A stretch of 64,000 nucleotides of DNA from JAFAGX01 sp035622175 (lineage in GTDB: Bacteria; Acidobacteriota; Terriglobia; Terriglobales; Acidobacteriaceae). This document shows positions 63,295-64,000 of this stretch, piece by piece. Each line of letters opens with the position of its first letter. Positions within the stretch are counted from its first letter, which is position 1. The notes under the pieces are model-generated. The model ran no database searches, was not told where the DNA came from, and saw only the letters and a list, made by a program, of their open reading frames with translations. The position numbers and the translations under genes were made by a program. The DNA is taken from positions 1 through 64,000 of the forward strand of contig DASPVV010000235.1 in NCBI GenBank assembly GCA_035622175.1. The letters are read 5' to 3'.

Positions 63295-64000
63295 TCAAGA
63301 GCGAATGAGTTGATTCTGTCGCCTTAAGGACACACCCAACGTCGCTGATGCCTCACCGGACAGGGGTGCCGACGCTCGGCCTTCTCCCCGACCGAGAACC
63401 CAAATCAACAGTAATATCAGGAGAAGCGCAATCAAAAAAAAGACGCCGCCACCTTGATGATGCAGCCGCCCGTTCATGAAGCCAGGATCGACGCGCGTCG
63501 TCAGTATTCCCAGGGTGAAGATGCGCAACCCATTCTTGGCTACCGAGAGGGGAATCGCCAGGGCGACGACCAGAGCTTTGCGCCACAAGGTGCGCAGAAG
63601 CAAATGGGCAAGCACGATGGTGGTTACCAAAAGCATCAGACTGGAACGAATGCTGCTGCATTCCCGAGCCACCTCGAGATTGAGGCCCGGGATCGACAGC
63701 CTAATGCCTTGATGAGACACCGGGACGTTCAAGGCTGAGAACAGCAGCCACGCCGCAAACGCGGATCCCCGCTGCAAACCTTGGACAATTCTTACTAAGA
63801 GAAACGAAGGGATCGGGACCATCCAAAACAGAAAGCCAAGAGGAAACCACAGGGACCGCACGGCGCTTGTTCCAAAGCATAGAGCAAAGGCGCCAATCCA
63901 CGAGATCATCAGGGCCACCATGTCAAGCGAGAGTCGCACATCCGGTGGGTTCTGCCCTAGCCCCCATTTAGCCCAAAGAGCGATCAGAACTGCGCCAGCG
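63295..64000 (-). CDS. Exosortase/archaeosortase family protein (5' end outside window)
   Basis: At least 234 residues; the frame stays open to the right edge, so the true start is not seen. Six or more spans. The three catalytic residues of exosortases can be placed: Cys in VARECSSIR, Arg in AKNGLRIF and His in GRLHHQGGGVFF. Exosortases cleave C-terminal sorting signals such as PEP-CTERM from exported proteins, often in exopolysaccharide regions. No PEP-CTERM tail is seen in this window. The last ~35 residues are polar tail. An internal GTG at 63939 is not the start. Confidence 0.88.
   Translation of the reverse strand, partial: AGAVLIALWAKWGLGQNPPDVRLSLDMVALMISWIGAFALCFGTSAVRSLWFPLGFLFWMVPIPSFLLVRIVQGLQRGSAFAAWLLFSALNVPVSHQGIRLSIPGLNLEVARECSSIRSSLMLLVTTIVLAHLLLRTLWRKALVVALAIPLSVAKNGLRIFTLGILTTRVDPGFMNGRLHHQGGGVFFLIALLLILLLIWVLGRGEGRASAPLSGEASATLGVSLRRQNQLIRS

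Overview
The window reads as chromosomal DNA of a GC-rich, aerobic, Gram-negative soil-type bacterium, most likely an acidobacterium of the Terriglobia/Koribacter kind. The pointers are an alternative complex III operon joined to a caa3-type oxidase, a kumamolisin-like protease, a Gloeo/Verruco-type repeat protein, outer-membrane and lipid A-type functions, and tail motifs resembling acidobacterial TPR proteins. The taxonomic call is inference from gene content and style; there is no rRNA gene here.

1-11.8 kb: the 3' end of a gene for a Thr-Pro-repeat surface protein, tRNA-Ser(UGA), then housekeeping and metabolic genes: tyrS, purN, a small conserved gene, GTP-dependent PEP carboxykinase, a YfiH/PgeF-type protein, a secreted S10 peptidase, an amidase and an aldehyde dehydrogenase.

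12.0-24.6 kb: one long co-directional respiratory operon, actABCDEF (quinol:cytochrome c oxidoreductase), an uncharacterised single-span membrane protein, sco, then coxB-coxA-coxC-coxD. Most junctions overlap or nearly touch. Electrons would pass from quinol through ActABCDEF and its haem proteins to the CuA/haem c domain of CoxB and on to oxygen. CoxA has the Tyr-Ser motif of A2-type oxidases.

24.8-36.1 kb: a large FAD/Fe-S D-2-hydroxyacid dehydrogenase, an RMD1/DUF155-like membrane protein, a four-gene cluster of two SDRs, a class III aminotransferase and a ProC-like reductase, and on the other strand a single protein joining membrane sensor, HD-GYP, GAF, GGDEF and PilZ domains.

36.1-51.4 kb: an accessory, gene-poor and rearranged region. 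It holds a membrane-embedded spermidine-synthase-like protein, a PIG-V-like glycosyltransferase, a methyltransferase, two unrelated and decayed tyrosine integrases, a 5'-half tRNA fragment and an intact tRNA-Ile2(CAU) that together outline a 5.3 kb integrated element with a kumamolisin-like protease and another secreted protein as cargo. A partial copy of a small membrane-protein gene lies at 36.9 kb and its complete paralogue at 48.9 kb.

51.4-64 kb: return to core-type genes: yggX, a LpxH-like phosphoesterase next to an MGDG-synthase-like glycosyltransferase, a small beta-barrel protein, a DegP/HtrA protease, coaE, folD, a DUF374 acyltransferase, a c-type cytochrome lipoprotein, a DUF488 protein, a repeat protein, a small membrane protein, a sorbosone-dehydrogenase-like protein and, running off the right edge, an exosortase.
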